NCBI RefSeq assembly: GCF_048128805.1
Contig: NC_135998.1
Span: 10,836,656 to 10,900,655 of the forward strand
Reading direction: 5' to 3'
Source of the DNA: Centroberyx gerrardi
Lineage: Eukaryota; Chordata; Actinopteri; Beryciformes; Berycidae
Length of the DNA stretch: 64,000 bases
In this document: positions 26,526 through 37,811 of the stretch, piece by piece
How positions within the stretch are numbered: position 1 is the stretch's first letter
Layout of the letters: the number at the start of each line of letters is the position of its first letter
Made by a program: the position numbers and the translations under genes
The notes under the pieces: model-generated
What the model saw: only the letters and a program-made list of their open reading frames with translations
The model's database searches: none
What the model was told of the DNA's origin: nothing

Positions 26526-29500
26526 CAGGACAGAGTGGGTTTCTTACAAAGATTAAACCTTGTTATACTTTTTCTATATTGAAATAAGTTACTGCACAAT
26601 TATGGCTGGAAATCGTTGCTGAAGACATTGTTAAATTTGTTATATATTTTTACCAATAAACAAGATCTGATGTCACTTTCCTTTGCACCATCAAACTAGG
26701 GTGAGTGCTCATATTGAAACCTGGCTTGAATGTTAGGGGAAAGGGAGGCGAGTGAGAGCGTGTTTTCCATTATGAAGTGGGCAGTTCCCATCTCAAATGC
26801 CTGCAGCACCTCTAGAAGACTTTACAATCAATTCTGTCATCCCAGAATTTACTTTAGATCATGACACAAAAAACAAATATGCTTGTACAACACAACATAT
26901 CTCACCCCAGAAGATACGGAAGCGTTTGCGACAGTTGGGAAGAGGCCATTTTGCACAAGTGGCTTTCTGGAAGTTCTGCTTGCGGGTGTGGTAGACCTTA
27001 GGGAAGAAGGTCTTTGCTGTCTGGTTGAGCTCTGAAAGGTAATGATAACAGTACTTAAAGACACAATTTGAATTTGATTATTGGATATGCCCTCTCTTCC
27101 TAATTACTGCAGCTTGATCAAGTACAGTAAGGCAGTGGATGGGCTGCATTGTAAGTAACTTATGTCTAATTTGCATGCCGTGCAAAGTTAGGTGTGAAAG
27201 ATCATTATCGCAGAGGAGCGTGTGTGTTGGATATTTCCCGTGTTTTGTTTGAGTGTCAGTCAGACTCAGTCCTGGAGGAAGCTCACCTTTCTGGAAGAGT
27301 GTGTGTGAGATGAGCGTGCGGCAGAGAGGGCAGGGGGTGTTGGTAGGTCGGTTCTTAGCCAAGGTGCGGAGGCACGGCTCGCAGAAGACATGACCGCAGG
27401 GCTGACAGCTGTAGGGGCTGTAGTACACGTCGAGACACACAGCGCAGGTGTAGCCCTCTCTGTCCTCCTCCTCGCTGTCTGTCAATAACCCGCTCACGCT
27501 CCGAGCCTGTGCACAAACACACACATAGACACGCACACGTGTTAACTAACATACATAAGCCAACATTGAACAGCCAATTCTACAAAGTAAAAGCACGCTT
27601 TTCTTAGCTAAAGGTTTGAATAATAAAGTTTCAGTGAAATTTGGCCATGGTGCAGAGAAAAACATCAATCATGTTTAAAAGGTTGTGGTTTTGATCTTCA
27701 CAGTTTGTTGCTCCCTCTATCCTTAGTATTTTGGTGTGATTGTGTACGTTCTGTACAGGATGATGTCAGATGTAGGAGTTGCCCTACTCATGCTCTAGTT
27801 TCTGCTAACAAGCTGCTCCTCCTTTCTTTGTGCCCACTGTCAAACTACACTGCTGCATCTTTTAAAATGGTAAACAAAACTGAGGGAGACGTCATAATTA
27901 AAAATGACTGAAACGACTTCTTGTTCCGGCAGCATGGAGTGAACACGCCTCCGTCGCACCCTCTTCTAAAAAGTTTTTTTTTTTTTGACTGACTTTAGTC
28001 AAGGCTACTATATAATGTCTTGAACTAGACTCCCTGAAACTCATTGCGATCCACCAGTCTACCGAAGAAGTGCATAATGTCGGGGAAAGATCTTAATTTG
28101 CAAAGCAAGGACTCAGGCATGGACCGCACAGAGCTCACCTCGATTATACGAGAGGTTATTCGAGAGGAGATCGGTATGGCCTTTGATTTAAAACTGCAGC
28201 CGATAAAGGAGTCAATTGACTCTTTACAAGAAACAATGAAGGACACATCTTCTAAGTTGCGGGAGGTCGAGGAAGCAGTCATAGACAATGACCGCCGACT
28301 GACCGAAATGGAGATGAAATATGCCAATCTACACTCAGAAAACATCTCATTGAGAGAGAAGATTCAACAAATTAAAGACCACAGCCGCAAATTCAATATT
28401 CGGATTATCGTAATTCCCAGCGGAGCCGAAGAAGGAAAACTAACTGCCTTTATGAACACCCTTTAAGGGAAATGTTTGGTGCTGACAAACTTGGGCAGCA
28501 GCCATATGTGAACATTGCCCACCGTACCGGTCCTCATTCCCTGACGCGCCCAATAAGTATGATCGCCCGACTGTTCAGCCTGGAAACCAAAAGGGCTATT
28601 ATGAAACTCGCCGGGGAAGAAAATACACATCTACCCGGACCTTTCGGCTGACCTGTTGATGAAGAGAGCAGCAGAGTGAAATACGGTCTCCTGCATCCAT
28701 GTAAGCTGATAGTTACCCACCTAGAGACCACGGCGACATTCACGGATGCTAAAGAGGCAATGACTTATTATGAACAGGTAATCAAACCATCCCTCCGTGA
28801 TCCACAAGAGTGATTTTTTCTTTTTTTTTTCCTAAGCATGGCCAGCATTCATTAACATTAAAGACTATGTGGTGGCAGGTCCTCTGGGCTCACCAATTTC
28901 CAAGCACTGAATTAAGAAAGTGATTGTGGTCATGTTATGTAGATATTGGACAAGCTTGCCGAATAGCCTACATGTCGGTTTGATTTTCTCTATTTTTTTC
29001 CTTTTTTCGTCCTCACTATTGGCCCGATGGCCTATAGGACCACTCAATGGGGTGGGCTTGGACTATGGACATTGTTTAGTTTTGATTCTTATTATAATGG
29101 ATAGCAGTTAAAGGATACATTCAAATCTGAATATTCATATTAGTTTCATGTAATTGAAGTTGGGAGCTGACTACATAAAATGCAGCACCTCTATCATTGT
29201 ATAGAGGGTGACATTCACAGGGAGTATCTAAGGTTAGGGGGGTGGGTGTTGGGTCTAATATACGGTGTGTTGTTTGTATTGTATGTCTTGTTCTTTTTTG
29301 TAATGCATCTCAGGTCCATACTTATCTGCATTATGTTGTAGGGTTAGGGTTCCAATCGAGTTTTATAGACAATTTTCAAATTATTTATTACCTCTTTTTC
29401 TTTCCATGATCAATGCTTGCTTTAGCAAAGGTTGTCTCCCTCAGTCTTTATGTATGGCTACCATTATCCTACTCCAAAAGAAAGATAAAGATCCTCTCCA

Positions 29501-32500
29501 GTGCGCCTCCTATAGGCCAATTTCAATTCTTAATGCAGATTATAAAATCATTGCTAAAGTCCTTGCTTTACGGCTTGAGAAAGTTTTACCTAGTCTTATT
29601 CATTTAGACCAAACTGGGTTTGTTCATGGTTGTACTTCTACTGATAATTTATGCAGGTACTTTGATATTCTTTACCATACTAATGAACTTAATTCCCTGA
29701 ATGTTATTCTCTCGGTCGATGCTGAAAAAGCATTCGACAGAGTTGAATGGAAATACCTTATGTCTGTCCTTAGAAGATTCAATTTTGGTTTTTTTATTTT
29801 TGTTTAATTTTGTTACTGGGTACAAATTCTTTACAGTTCTCCTATGGCTATTGTTAAAACAAATATCAACTATTCTAAACCCTTCTTGCTTTCAAGAGGC
29901 ACAAGACAAGGTTGCCCAATGTCACCTGCACTGTTTGCCATTGCTATCGAACCGTTAGCTGCAATGATTAGATCTCATGAATACATTAAAGGTGTTAAGA
30001 TTGGGAAGGAGGAGCATCTTATATCTTTGTATGCTGACGATATCTTGTTGTATCTTCATGACCCTGTAAACTCAATACCGTTTATGTTATCTTTAATCGA
30101 AAATTTTGGGAAGTTATCAGGATACAAAATTAACTGGGATAAAATGGAGATAATGCCAATTTCCAACTTTGACTATACATCACTGAAGAATCAATTCAAT
30201 TGGAACTGGTCCATTAAATGTATTAAGTACTTAGGTATGTTCATTCCTAGAAAATCTGAAGACTCTTTTAGTTTGAATTACCTTCCAGCAGTTAATAAAA
30301 TATTGGAGGAATTAAAGAGAATTGGTCAGCTTCCCATTTCTCTTATGGGTAGAGTCAACATAGTTAAAATGTCTGTTTTGCCTAAATGTTTATCTTCATT
30401 TCAAAATCTTCCGACTATACCGCCACAATCATTTTTTAAAAGGGTACAGAGTCTGCTGTCTTCCTTTATTTGGAACAACAAATCCCCACGAGTTCGGATG
30501 CCAGTGCTGTATTTACCATACGAAACTGGTGGCCTGAAGCTTCCCAACTTTTATTATTATTTTTTGTCAGCTCAACTTACTCAGATTAAACAATGGTTTT
30601 TAAATACTTCATGCTCATGGAAAATAATAGAATCCTTGGATATTTATCCATACAACTTGGAACATCTACCATACATTGATTTCAGAGAAGTGGATAAAAT
30701 CACCAAGAATCCTGTTATACTAAATAGCCTCCGTATCTGGAAATTGTCCCATAAATTGTTAGGTTACAACAATCCTCTTTCCCCTTTCTCCCCAATTTGG
30801 AAAAATCCAAGTCTCTCATGTTGTAAAGATGACACGTTCAAACCTTGGCATGATAAAGGTATAAGGGAAATCTCTCACCTGTTTGAAAATGGGACCTTTC
30901 TCTCATTTGCTCAATTTCAACATAAATATGGAGTTCCCTCTTCCCATTTATTTAGATTTTTTCAAATAAGACACTTAGTAAATACTGAGCAGGGTTCTCT
31001 TCAAGAACCTAAACCATCAAAAATTGATGTCATATTAAACAATAGGGAAAAGAACAAGAAAAAAGTTATCTCAAAGATTTATAATGCCCTTATTGAAAGT
31101 TCAATGGTAAATACAGATAATTTAAGACAGAAGTGGGAACAAGATCTTCATATGAAAATACATCAAGAGGATTGGTCTTATATTTGTAGAAAAGTTCATA
31201 AATGCTCTTACAATCTAAGGCATAAACTAGCTCTATTTAAGATGGTACATAGGGTTTATTATACTCCAGAGAAACTAAATAAAATGAACAGTGAGATGTA
31301 ATTTCTCTGTTGGCGTTGTAAGAAACAAAAAGGCAAGTTTTTTCATAGGTTTTGGTCATGTAATTTACTTTCTTTATATTGGAACTCCGTTACCAAGATA
31401 ATATCACAATGTTTACATGTATCTATTCCCTTTTCACCTCGTTTATGTCTTTTGGGAACTAGTATGTCTGACAAGTGGAATAAATATGAAAGCAGATACA
31501 TAGATCTTGCCTTGTTGGCAGCTAGGAAGTGCATAGCTTTAAATTGGAAAGTATCCAAACCCCCAGTAATAGTCCACTGGTGGAATGAACTCTCAAGCTA
31601 CCTTACGTTGGATAACATTTATTACAAGAGTAAAGGCAGATCCTCAGACTTTTTAAAAATATGGCAATCTCATACAGAATTTGACTTTAAGAACCTCTTA
31701 CACCAATGTCAGTGACTATGACAACGGCAGGATCTGAGTGCAATAGTTTGTGTTGTCTATTTATCTTGTTTGTTTTTTGTTTTGTCTTTTATATCTTGAG
31801 GATATGATATGTTTGGATATCAATCAGGATCCCTGATTGTTTGGAGTAGGCTCGACCCTCATTACTCCACTGACTAACCTTTTATTTTTACCTCCACATT
31901 GTCACATGATTGTTATATCTCATCATGTTGTGCTTCCCTTGCTTTGTTTTGTTTTTGTGGGGGATTTGAGATATGGGGAATGAGATTTATGTATGTATAC
32001 TCCTTGTGTTGTTCTCAAAAAGATAATAAAAAAAAAAAAAACAAGAAACTGCAGCTGCCTGGTAGGTTTGGGTGACCAATCCATGCCTCTATTCACACGT
32101 CACACGGATGGAAACTGCACTCCAATCACCTCGTCAAGTGCCATTGTGGGACGGTGCTCAAAAAGATGAGAGACTGTCTTCGGTTCGGGCCAAGCAGAGA
32201 GCTTTTTGCTCTAGTCCGGATTTAATTCATCTGAGAGATGTGTCATCCATGAGAGAGGCACATGGGGGATTTTGACATTGCTTTCACCAATCAAATCAAA
32301 GCATTAACATTTTTTTTCTCATCTACCCGTACTCCTGTGGCCACCCACACACTACCGACGTCAGCTGTTATTAAATTATTCAAAGTTGGCTTAAATTTTA
32401 AAGGCCTTGCCTACTGCTCAATGAGCAGTCAATAATTTCCATGCCACAGGGATTCCTCTGTATTCATTCAGCATCGGTGTATTCAGTCACAGTTACCACA

Positions 32501-35500
32501 GAAAGAAAATCACTACCACTGATAGAGAAAATCTGGAGTTAAAATAACGCCTATTTTTGCATCTGTATGTATCTTGGTATGTATGCTACTTCCATCTGGA
32601 ATAGCTAATAATGCATGCTCTGCACATATGTTACCGCCATCAGAAAATCTAATAATGTGAACGAAGACACTGTGTCTTTATTCATTTGTATTGTTCTCAA
32701 TATGCTTGATTGTTGTGATTTATTGTTGTATTATCTTAAGCAATCTCTATTTGTATCCATTCTCATGGGTACTCTATTCTCTGCTGCTGCAATGACCCAA
32801 TTTCCCCACAGAAAGTTTAATCTAATCTGATGTAACCTAAAAACCAAGAAGAAGTGCAGTCCTAACATTAAGAAACACTGTTAAAACTGTTTTTATTATG
32901 ATAATATCAAAGGAAAAACATTGTAGCACTGCAACATGCACTCAACCATAACTGGGGCCAAAGCTGAGATGGAAGTGGAACCAAAACAGAAATTACCCCC
33001 AAGCTTTCTGTGATACATAATACCACAGAAAACAACAACAACACTGTAACAGCTGATACAGAAGCAGTGTGTGCACCAACAAAACAGAAAAGCAAACCTG
33101 CAGAATTTTCTGTACAGCCATCATCTGAGAGTGGTTGTAGTATCCATTCAGCAGGGCTTAAACATGGGCTTCACCAAAGTCTCGCAATCTGGGACCAGAA
33201 CTGCTGTCAACTCTCTCTCCCAACTCCCAATCTGTGTCCCTAAGTTTAACAGAGGCTATGCTGGCTGCACCTGAGCTGCACACTGACCAAACTCAACCAG
33301 CAATCTCCCTCTTCCTAGTCACAACTGCACAGAAACGTTTCCCGTTATCCATCAATGAGGGCAATGTCCAACTTAATGATTATTCCTCCCATTTGTGTTC
33401 AACTCCTACAAAGTTATCAAGGGTGATACGAGCAAAGACTCTTGGCTTACATCCAACAGATGGTTCGAATAGAAGTTGCTTGGAGAACCAGATGTGTTTG
33501 GTTAGTCACGTAGCAGAATACAATGTCATTGCATTTACTGTGATTGACTATTTATTTTGTGGGAGGTCAGAGTGCAGGGTCAACTACAGGACAGCAACCC
33601 TGCATCGAATCAGGTGGGGAAGATTCACAGATACAAAAGGAGTAACAGCTCTAAAATAGAAACTCTCTTTCTCCAAGTATTCTCCATTTCAAACTTCCAG
33701 ACTTTTTCCACAGCTTAAATTCTTGTATTTGGTGATAGCAATGTGGTATTTGACCCTGACATTGCCATGGGTTAGGTCTTTGTTTCCTATGCCACAACTA
33801 TATGCAGTAACTCATGCACAGATGCTAGTTACGGCATGGACCTATGTCTCTCACCTGTTCCTGCTCCAGCTGACTGTGGATCCAGCGCTCTCTCCTCCTC
33901 TGTTTTCTCCTATGACTCTTCAGACGGTTCTTCTCCCTCTTGCTCAGTCTGTTTGAGGCTGGAGAGGTGGCGGTGGCCTGGGGCTGTGAGGGGGAGTGAG
34001 GAGGCAAAGCATGCACGTCAAAAAACCTGAACCAGATCATTGATACAAAAGGCAAAACAATGAAACAGAAAAGACATCTGCGCACTAGATTAATGCTCGC
34101 TAGGTGGTTTATGCAGTGATGGTTCAACCACAAATGGTAACCCTAACTTAGGTAACCCTAACTGCTTCATCAAGCCTGAGGTATATGCCAGATTAAGTGA
34201 AATACAACAGAACAAAAATGCTCCTGTATGACAAATTTAATAAAGAAGTGACGTTTCAAGCAAGTCGCTCTTCCTCACTTACTACAGAGACTCGCCATCT
34301 TAAATACCTATAAACCCTAGAAGAAAGTCATGTGACATAACACACCTGTTGCAAAGTGACAATCATAATGCATGAATACAATTCAAGATCAGAATTCACT
34401 CAATATTTTATTTGATACAGCACCTATGTTTTGGATGTGCGTGTCTTTGTCTTTGTTTGTATTTTGATTTTCGTATGCCAGATGAAGACCAGCCAAGATC
34501 AAAACATAGCTGAATAAACCACTATAAGAGCATTAATCCAGTTTGAAGGTATCTTTTTTTCTAATTCGCTGTAAGGAGTGGCCTCATACCATCATTTCCT
34601 CCTCCTGCTCCGCGATGCTGTCAGAGATGGTTCTCCCTCTTAGGAACATTAGAGAGTCAGAAATCTCCTCATGCTCAGGGGAACCCACTCTGGAAGACGC
34701 AAGGCCCTCCACAGTAGGAAGCTGCTGCTGATCCAGCATTGACCGCCTCTCTCTAGAAACAGCTGAATGGCAGGCAAGGCTGTTAAATGAACCTCCAGCA
34801 TCAGTGTCCAGGTGTTCAGTTGTGTGATACGCCATGAGTGAATGTGCAGACTCATCGGTCCCTGTCCTCATCACCTCCACAAGTGACTTGTCCATAGGGC
34901 TTGCTGGGCAAAGACTACTACTGGAGGCATCATCTCCTAAACTGTACCTTTTCCTATGAGAGACGCTATACAGAGGATTGAGAGGAAATGGCTGGGTGGC
35001 TTCACTGTCAGTCAGCTGATGGGAGGCCTCTGCATGGGCTGGGACTGTGTGTGTTTCAGGCTTGATGTGGGACATGACAGCACAGTTAACCTGCAAACCA
35101 TCCAGTGTGTCCCTGTTGAGTCCAGGCCTTTCCTCTTCATTCTGGGAGCCTTCTGTCCCACTCCGCACACCACCCTGTCCTGTCTCAGGCCTTGTCCTCC
35201 TGGGCTGGACCATGTGAATGGAGCGTTTGTGGTCATGATCCACACGGCTTTTGCTGAGGTGGACAGTAATATCCTGGCCGCAGGGACACCTGCTGTGGTT
35301 AATAAAATTGAAGCCGCCCAAACGAGCACCGCAGTTCTGGCAGTTCAGTTTCCCTACAGTCCACTGGGCCTAGAAAGAAACCGACAGAAAAACAGAATAA
35401 ATCACAACAACTTGATTGGTTTGTATAAACAAATATGTACAAGAAATTTCATTGGTCTGTTTCAGATCCCCAGTGAATTAACATGCACCAGTCAAATAGT

Positions 35501-36191
35501 AATGGTTGCAGGATGTGCAGACAAAAAGCATTATTCACTGAAAAAGAGATTATTTAATTATTTACATGCAAACTAAATGTTTATGAATCCAACATTAATT
35601 TACATAAACCCTAAAATATTTTAATATAATCCCAAGCAAGATTGTTAGTTAATTAAAAAAAGACGGGCATGAAAACATAGCCTAGTTTAGCAATGTAAAA
35701 TAAAAATAAACGCTAAATTCAATTTGATTTGAATTTAATTCAAATAAAAAGTAATAATCTATATTAATAATGAAATAGGTGAAAATAAGGTGAAATAAAA
35801 TTTTTGCCTTTTAACCATAAAGGAAGTGAAGTGGAGAGAATCATCTAATACTGAACAGCCCTAGATCAACTATGGCCATCCAAACACAATTTTCTGTCAA
35901 TTTTCTGTGACAAGTGTTACCAACACACTCCATACAGGCACAACAGTTGAAAAACTAAAACCTTAGATAAAACTAAATAACTATTGTTTGTACACTAAAA
36001 TGAAAATAAGAACTAAGAAAATAAGAACGAAGTCAAAAGAGATAAAAGTAAAATAAAACTAATGGAAACTGTAAAACTATTATAACACTTTTCCCAAGGC
36101 ATCTAGTGGATGTAAGAGAATACATGCAAACAGCAGTAAGTAACTTAGCTGCAGTAAGAAATAAAACACACATGCGCGTACGACACACGCA

Positions 36192-36234
<43 letters not shown>

Positions 36235-36789
36235 ACCTGGTGGACTGAGGTCAGTATCCATTCCGGCAGTGTGTCAATATTGACGTGCCAAATACTGCAA
36301 AGAGCAGCTGTGCTATCATCTGTGTCAGCAATCTGCTTCAACATAAAAGAAAAACAATCAGCCAGGGCAATCCCTGCCAGACCCAGTTTCCCAACGCTAA
36401 CAGCCAGCAATCTCTCTGTCTTTTTCTGACACAGACACGTGCTGCTATCTTTTTCCCACCACTGTTGTCCTCTAAGCACTTTATAATCTATTGTATTATG
36501 TGTTAGGATGAGTTCACCAGTGTCTCAAGGGCAGAAAAGAAACTGTGAGAGTCTACTGGGTGGAGAGATCATTTATGACAGAAAAATGTTACTAAGGATG
36601 CACTAAAGATTGAGTGTTTTGAGTGTAGGTGGTGTGTATATGTGTATTTATGTATGTGTGCGTGTGTGTGTGTATGTGTGTGGGTGTAAGAATAAAGAAA
36701 GGAGAGCAATGAAACAGAGAGAAAGACGTGTGAGCCGAGAGACAAGAGTTGTTTACTTGTGTTTGAGTGTGTCTATGTGTAAGTGTATA

Positions 36790-36822
<33 letters not shown>

Positions 36823-37025
36823 TCCTAGTCCTCACCTCGTGTAGCCCTAACCATGCCCTTGTATGACTTGCAGTAATTGCAGGTTGTTTTGCCCTATTGA
36901 CGTTTAGACCCAAGTTGCTAAACACATCAGAACATGCTGCTGAATTTTGCACAAAAATTGTCACCCACCGGATACAAACATGTTGAGTCTATAAAGCTTT
37001 TGCGACACCTCCTGCAGCGGAGCAT
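25253..37025 (-). CDS. rnf180: E3 ubiquitin ligase RNF180, complete coding gene
   Basis: RNF180 (Rines) is an ER-membrane RING-type E3 ligase; in mammals it targets substrates such as MAO-A. Seven coding exons: 37025-36969, 36335-36237, 35369-34590, 33983-33855, 27506-27287, 27031-26906, 25449-25253. Phases join to 1608 nt, 535 residues; human has 592. The N terminus is LRCRRCRK, then PEWI and [20 protein letters not shown] with [15 protein letters not shown], all as in human. A basic [20 protein letters not shown] segment leads to the [24 protein letters not shown] and [10 protein letters not shown] with CPLC. The end is one hydrophobic helix ([19 protein letters not shown]), a C-terminal anchor. 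The protein starts at the Met directly before LRC and lacks the short human N-terminal extension; an upstream exon cannot be excluded. The 6.3-kb intron 4 contains an antisense L1-like insertion. Confidence 0.94.
25625..25937. mobile_element. MITE-like element, truncated copy 2 in rnf180 intron 6
   Basis: Inverted relative to 11546-11913 and homologous along the interior. Its right end has CAAACTTTTGACTGGTAGTG before TA; the other terminal repeat, about 50 nt, is missing. Confidence 0.75.
25952..26033. repeat. (CCCA)n/(CA)n microsatellite
   Basis: CACC tetramers followed by about 30 CA units, directly beside the MITE copy in rnf180 intron 6. Confidence 0.95.
26455..26523. repeat. (GA)n microsatellite
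   Basis: About 34 uninterrupted GA units in rnf180 intron 6. Confidence 0.95.
26906..27031 (-). CDS. rnf180: rnf180 coding exon 6
   Basis: Encodes [20 protein letters not shown] and [16 protein letters not shown], matching the human post-RING region (KWPLPSCRKAFHLFGG). Acceptor ACCTTTCAG, donor GGG|GTGAGA. Confidence 0.93.
27287..27506 (-). CDS. rnf180: rnf180 coding exon 5: RING finger
   Basis: Carries the C3HC4 RING: CAVC, then [10 protein letters not shown] and CPLC, with [14 protein letters not shown] before it. Cysteine and histidine ligands are intact, so E2 binding should be retained. Acceptor TTTGTGCACAG, donor AAG|GTGAGC. Confidence 0.95.
28080..28466 (+). pseudogene. L1-like ORF1 relic (coiled coil)
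   Basis: Begins [21 protein letters not shown] long charged coiled coil ([11 protein letters not shown] to [19 protein letters not shown]) is followed by the start of the RNA-binding domain. The frame then breaks; further ORF1-like coding ([25 protein letters not shown]) follows in other frames to about 28810. Confidence 0.75.
29406..31301 (+). pseudogene. L1-like reverse transcriptase relic
   Basis: The first segment, to 29807, has [27 protein letters not shown] and [12 protein letters not shown] frame break follows, and the second segment (from 29844) has [15 protein letters not shown] and the catalytic YADDILLYL at about 30030-30056. The C-terminal region after the RT continues to a stop at 31299-31301 and resumes downstream. 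Pattern and order fit the L1 clade of LINEs. Confidence 0.85.
32690..32835 (+). repeat. LINE 3'-end-like fragment
   Basis: Contains GCTGCTGCAATGACCCAATT, then TCCCCACAGAAAGTTTAATCT, resembling the AATTTCCCCACAGATTAATA-type 3' ends of fish L2/Rex LINEs. No coding part. Confidence 0.4.
33855..33983 (-). CDS. rnf180: rnf180 coding exon 4: basic region
   Basis: Encodes [20 protein letters not shown] then [13 protein letters not shown], the basic segment preceding the RING finger and very close to human [21 protein letters not shown]. Acceptor CCCCTCACAG, donor CAG|GTGAGA. Confidence 0.92.
34590..35369 (-). CDS. rnf180: rnf180 large coding exon 3
   Basis: Starts after TTTCTTTCTAG with [20 protein letters not shown]. 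CxxC and CPCGQ suggest a small metal site. It continues 260 codons through a Ser-rich, poorly conserved disordered region with [13 protein letters not shown] and an acidic end EQEEEMM. Donor ATG|GTATGA, phase 0 at both ends. Confidence 0.93.
36198..36231. repeat. (AC)n microsatellite abutting the rnf180 exon 2 donor
   Basis: About 17 AC units ending four bases from the donor GT. The transcript therefore reads GTAAGTGTGTGTG... from the splice site. Confidence 0.95.
36237..36335 (-). CDS. rnf180: rnf180 coding exon 2
   Basis: Encodes [20 protein letters not shown] and [13 protein letters not shown], matching human CHVWHMNVEALPEWI. The acceptor GAAGCAG offers two AGs three bases apart. The donor CAG|GTAAGT runs straight into a (GT)n repeat. 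Confidence 0.9.
36790..36821. repeat. (TG)n microsatellite
   Basis: In rnf180 intron 1, with interrupted TG-rich DNA from 36630 on. Confidence 0.9.
36969..37025 (-). CDS. rnf180: rnf180 coding exon 1
   Basis: Nineteen codons, [19 protein letters not shown], with a CxxC motif aligned to human ILRCWKCRKC. Context ACCATGC; donor CCG|GTGGGT. A 5' UTR intron upstream is possible. Confidence 0.8.
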
Positions 37026-37167
37026 GGTAATCCCTCTTGGGCTCTCCAAGGATTAGTTTTCAGTCCAGTTCTGTTAATGACAACCACAGTCAAGTACCTT
37101 AACTCAGAAAATCATACAGTAACCAGGAACATACACACTGGCAGAAAGGCCTGTGGGTCTTTGACTT

Positions 37168-37455
37168 AAAGCCGCGTAGGTAAATTTTATAATTTGAAGA
37201 TGACATTTTGTTGAATTCAGCAAAAGTAATCCCCAGGTTGGGTGGACTTTGATGAATAAGATAATATGTCAGAATCTCAGCAATACTGATAGTGCCATTG
37301 CTCTGCTATTTGCTGTCAAAGTACATTTGAGGCTTGGGCATCTGACCAATTGAGGGAAACACTGCAGCAGGAGGGCTTCAGTCCTTGTTGTCAATCAGCT
37401 GCAAAGCCGACTGCCACTGGCTGGGTGGGTAGTGAAGGGAAGGGAGAGGGGGTCT
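37168..37455 (+). repeat. Dispersed repeat upstream of rnf180
   Basis: Plus-strand relative of the repeat at 22805-22995: GCGTAGGTAAATTTTATAAT, GCAAAAGTAATCCCCAGGTT and ATATGTCAGAATCTCAGCAA in the same order. Confidence 0.6.
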
Positions 37456-37458
37456 AAG

Positions 37459-37811
37459 TAGGGCTGGGCGATAATTCAATATTATCGTTTATTGTCTTTC
37501 AGTGGAATCAAATTGTGATGACATGGTGAATCGGGGATATCGTGACACTCAATTCTGCTGTCTAAATTGATTCTAACAAGTAATTTTTGGTTAAAAACTC
37601 TGACAAAATGAGTTATCAAACATTTTAAAGAATATTTGAAAATTGCAGGTTTGTTTGACATCACACCTGACATTACCATTCGGTTCAGTGGGACAAGGAT
37701 TGATTTGATTATTTAAGTTTGATGCATACTGTGATATAGCCTATATCAATATAAAAAAAAATCCTTATGTTTATTATGATATTGATTTCAGCCATATCGC
37801 CCGCAGCTCTA
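37459..37811. mobile_element. MITE with GGGCTGGGCGATA ends
   Basis: Begins TAGGGCTGGGCGATAAT and ends GCCATATCGCCCGCAGCTCT, imperfect inverted termini seen in a common family of fish non-autonomous DNA elements. About 0.35 kb, no transposase. Confidence 0.65.

Larger units (their letters stand above)
27915..32041 (+). mobile_element. Broken L1-clade LINE in rnf180 intron 4
   Basis: Plus-strand non-LTR retrotransposon, antisense to rnf180. It contains an ORF1-like coiled-coil protein start (28080 on), a reverse transcriptase (29406-31301), a trailing C-terminal piece (31452-31715) and a poly(A) tail at 32026-32041. Almost no endonuclease coding is visible between about 28810 and 29405, so a large internal deletion is likely. 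Frameshifts near 28460 and 29800 and a stop at 31299 make it inactive. The 5' border is approximate and no clear target duplication was found. Confidence 0.85.
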
